Source: Gemmatimonadota bacterium
GTDB lineage: Bacteria; Gemmatimonadota; Gemmatimonadetes; Gemmatimonadales; GWC2-71-9
Length of the DNA stretch: 64,000 nt
Assembly: GCA_040388535.1 (NCBI GenBank)
Contig: JAZKBR010000001.1
Location: 269,764 to 333,763 of the forward strand
Direction of reading: 5' to 3'
A program made the translations under genes and the position numbers. Below, piece by piece: positions 62,178 through 64,000 of the stretch (position 1 is the stretch's first letter; each line of letters begins with the position of its first letter). A model generated the notes under the pieces. It was given only the letters and a program-made list of their open reading frames with translations, ran no database searches and was not told the DNA's origin.

Positions 62178-63101
62178 TCAGCTCCCCTGGGCCCGCAAGA
62201 AACGCTCGACATCATGGATGCCGTAGAGCAACCGATCGGCACGCGCATCATTCGCGAGCGGTGCGCGTTCGGCGAGCAAGTGACGCGACAGGGTGTCGGC
62301 CGCTGCAATGGACGACTCACTCGCGGTGACCTCGATCCGCACCAGCCCGTGAAAGAGATCGCGGCCTGCAAAGTCATGCAACCGCAGGCCCCAGGCGTAC
62401 ACCGGGGCAACGCGCGAACTCGCGGGTTCGAAAATCGAGCTACGACATCCCGCCGGCACCGTCAGGTAACACTCCAGGGCATCGCCCTCGAACGGGAGTG
62501 AGGCGTGGCTCTTCACGACGCCGATCATCCGCGGATCGGTGGCCCAGTCGGGCGAGGCACTCAAGGAGCCATCGACAATCAGCCAGCCGTCATTGTTCGC
62601 CCTGAAATCTCGCGCCGCGCGAATTTCGAGTTCGCCCCGCACGCGGTCGACCACGGCGTTGGCCCGCTCGAGATCACGGATCGGGTGAGGTGATTCCTCG
62701 ACATCGGTGGCGATGGCGTCGTAACCGTCGAGGGTACCGCCGAGCTGCGCCAGCGTCTCGGGGCGCGCCGTCACAATCCGCCGCTGCATCACCACGGCCG
62801 CGTGCAACAGTCGCTGCCGCCGCACTCGCACCGCGGCACGTATCACCGCCGCCATGACCGGCGCGGTGCCGACGTACCCGACCAGTTCGACATGCTGCGT
62901 CCCATCGAGAAAGCCGACCTCGGCGTCCCACGGCACCGGTTGCCCGAGCGGGTGGTGCGCCATTGGCGATTCGATCAGGCGCGCCGGACGATAGCTCGCA
63001 TCACCGCGGCGTCCTTGCGCCGACTCGGACGGAGCGTCACTCGGCCGTCCTCCCGCGAGAGCGAGGCGACGACGCAGGGCAGCAAATGGTGAGGCGGGCA
63101 T
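62178..63101 (-). CDS. NurA-type 5'-3' nuclease
   Basis: The 307-residue protein has the NurA domain: the first acidic cluster VGFLDGTQHVELVGYVG (about 62-78), DGWLIVDGSLSAS (about 170-182) and GVVKSHASLPF, followed by a C-terminal LLYGIHDVERFL. In archaea NurA works with HerA to resect DNA ends. The frame is open to 63212, but MPASPFAALRRRLALAGG at 63101 is the likely start, 19 bases after the upstream stop. It is the first nuclease gene of the four-gene repair cluster. Confidence 0.82.
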   Translation of the reverse strand: MPASPFAALRRRLALAGGRPSDAPSESAQGRRGDASYRPARLIESPMAHHPLGQPVPWDAEVGFLDGTQHVELVGYVGTAPVMAAVIRAAVRVRRQRLLHAAVVMQRRIVTARPETLAQLGGTLDGYDAIATDVEESPHPIRDLERANAVVDRVRGELEIRAARDFRANNDGWLIVDGSLSASPDWATDPRMIGVVKSHASLPFEGDALECYLTVPAGCRSSIFEPASSRVAPVYAWGLRLHDFAGRDLFHGLVRIEVTASESSIAAADTLSRHLLAERAPLANDARADRLLYGIHDVERFLRAQGS

Positions 63102-63120
63102 CAGCGCGCGCGGGGCGCGA

Positions 63121-63624
63121 TCAGGCGAGATCGGGAAGCGGCGGGACGTCTTCGAGCCAGAAACCGGCGAGTCGCTGCGATGCATCCACTTCGACCAGAA
63201 AACGATCGGCAACCCGGATCGGCTCCACCGGCCGTCGGGTGCCGATGCGTACGTGATAGACCCGCTCTCCCGGATCGGCCGACGCGGTCAGCGTGGCATC
63301 GAATTCCAGCGCCGACGTGCCCCGCTTCGCTGCGCGTGAGGGCACCACCACCTGTCCTGCGCGGGCCTCGACAGGCGCCGCGAGTCCCGCCATCGTGGTG
63401 ACCTCAGGCCACACCACGATGTCGAGTCCGCAGAGCACACCACCTGCGACGTCAATCACCGCGATCGAGCCTTCATCGTCATTCAGCTCGACGGTGCCGG
63501 TATAGCCGGCGCCGTGCGGAGCGCTCGCGAAAGTTCCGCTGAGAATGTCGGTCTCGGCATCGCGCCGCCACGAGAATGCCGGCAGTGGGCCGGGGAGCGC
63601 GAGGACGTGAATCTCGAGCGCCAT
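63121..63624 (-). CDS. Protein of unknown function between an aminotransferase and nurA
   Basis: The 167-residue protein starts MALEIHVLALPGPLPAFSWR and is beta-rich, with an acidic TVELNDDEGSIAVIDVAGG and a VYHVRIGTRRPVEPIRVADR region. No signal peptide, membrane helix or known domain is seen. Its ATG shares one base with the stop of the aminotransferase and its stop is 19 bases from nurA. It is probably co-transcribed with the repair cluster and may be a partner of it; this is only context. Confidence 0.6.
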   Translation of the reverse strand: MALEIHVLALPGPLPAFSWRRDAETDILSGTFASAPHGAGYTGTVELNDDEGSIAVIDVAGGVLCGLDIVVWPEVTTMAGLAAPVEARAGQVVVPSRAAKRGTSALEFDATLTASADPGERVYHVRIGTRRPVEPIRVADRFLVEVDASQRLAGFWLEDVPPLPDLA

Positions 63625-64000
63625 CAGCTGGGCCCGCCGACCTTGGCGATGAAGCGCATCAGGCGATCGCAGGCGGCTTCGAGTTCGACATCCGACACGC
63701 TGTAGGAGAGCCGGACCCAGCGATCGTCACCGAAGGCGAGCCCCGGCACCAGCGCCACGCCCTCCTCCATCATCAGTCGATCGCAGAAGGCCGCGCCACC
63801 CATGCCGGGGGCAAGACCATCAACGCGGAAGAAGATGTAGAACGCGCCGTGCGGTTCGACGAACTCGACGCCTGGCGCCTGGTCCTGGAAGCGGGCCACG
63901 AGATAATCGCGCCGACGCCGGAATGCGGCCACCATCTTGTCGACTTCCACGTCTTCGGCCGGATTGCCGAAGGCTTCGGCGGCCGCCCACATCGCCGGCT
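63624..64000 (-). CDS. Class I aminotransferase, C-terminal part (5' end beyond window)
   Basis: The visible 125 residues are the C-terminal third of an aspartate-aminotransferase-family enzyme. Helix FRRRRDYLVARFQDQAPGVE, EPHGAFYIFFRVDG, VALVPGLAFGDDRWVRLSYS (with the substrate-carboxylate Arg in VRLSYS) and a final helix are shown. The PLP lysine lies beyond the right edge. The C-terminal pattern fits AspC of the thermophile/alpha type. It precedes the unknown gene with a one-base overlap, so it heads or joins the repair operon. Confidence 0.88.
   Translation of the reverse strand, partial: PAMWAAAEAFGNPAEDVEVDKMVAAFRRRRDYLVARFQDQAPGVEFVEPHGAFYIFFRVDGLAPGMGGAAFCDRLMMEEGVALVPGLAFGDDRWVRLSYSVSDVELEAACDRLMRFIAKVGGPS

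Overview
This is a high-GC bacterial chromosome segment with densely packed genes, many joined by ATGA, GTGA or one-base stop/start overlaps. No transposase, integrase, phage gene or CRISPR array is visible. Three tandem genes with a GWxTD-like signature, secreted proteins whose signal peptides end in A-Q, a PspA/YbjN operon, a NurA-HerA-Mre11-Rad50 operon and a cysteine-type CcmE suggest a Gemmatimonadota-like organism. That placement is an inference from gene content, not a phylogeny.

Layout. (1) 1-2.73 kb, minus strand: four tRNAs, tuf, secE and nusG (cut by the left edge), led by a recognisable promoter. (2) 2.9-6.8 kb: cysS, a MscS channel, a MazEF-like toxin-antitoxin pair and a membrane protein. 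(3) 6.9-13.7 kb: three tandem secreted GWxTD-like paralogues. (4) 13.8-19.2 kb: the most unusual region. Nine consecutive small membrane/coiled-coil paralogues share an ERLDFAERLL-type motif. They run into a YbjN-like gene, pspA and a dgcN (DUF1611) gene. (5) 19.3-24 kb: two-subunit serine dehydratase, a small protein, uvrA. (6) 24-29.4 kb, plus strand: a transglutaminase-fold protein lacking its cysteine, an ABC exporter pair, a lipoprotein. (7) 29.5-34.6 kb, minus: cytochrome c maturation genes (ccmE, ccmF, ccmH, a zinc-ribbon protein) and glpK. (8) 34.6-38.8 kb, plus: crotonase, recF, dciA, gyrB, a gene set often found near the replication origin. (9) 39-47.2 kb: pyrimidine phosphorylase, TPR proteins, ligA, a V4R protein, a phosphoribosyltransferase, a long-chain acyl-CoA ligase. 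(10) 47.2-50.9 kb: a propeller-M23 protein, an SDR, a PTPS-family enzyme, a 54-residue membrane protein. (11) 50.9-53.3 kb: a phenylalanine operon (pheA, chorismate mutase, aminotransferase) preceded by a Phe-rich leader peptide and a four-segment attenuator. (12) 53.3-64 kb: a DUF1259 protein, a FAD oxidoreductase, a GNAT, then a DNA end-processing operon nurA-herA-sbcD-sbcC.

Two dispersed repeat families are visible. One is a 97-98 bp element made of nested palindromes, present between tuf and secE and again, in frame, at the 5' end of the propeller-M23 gene. The other consists of 7-bp tandem repeats in inverted arms at the 3' ends of genes (about 2.8, 29.5 and 38.9 kb); two of these three loci share a common hairpin core.

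The best candidate for an undescribed system is the nine-paralogue array feeding into ybjN-like, pspA and dgcN, which looks like an expanded envelope-stress (Psp-type) membrane module. The phenylalanine attenuator is the clearest regulatory discovery. No intergenic stretch exceeds about 250 bases.
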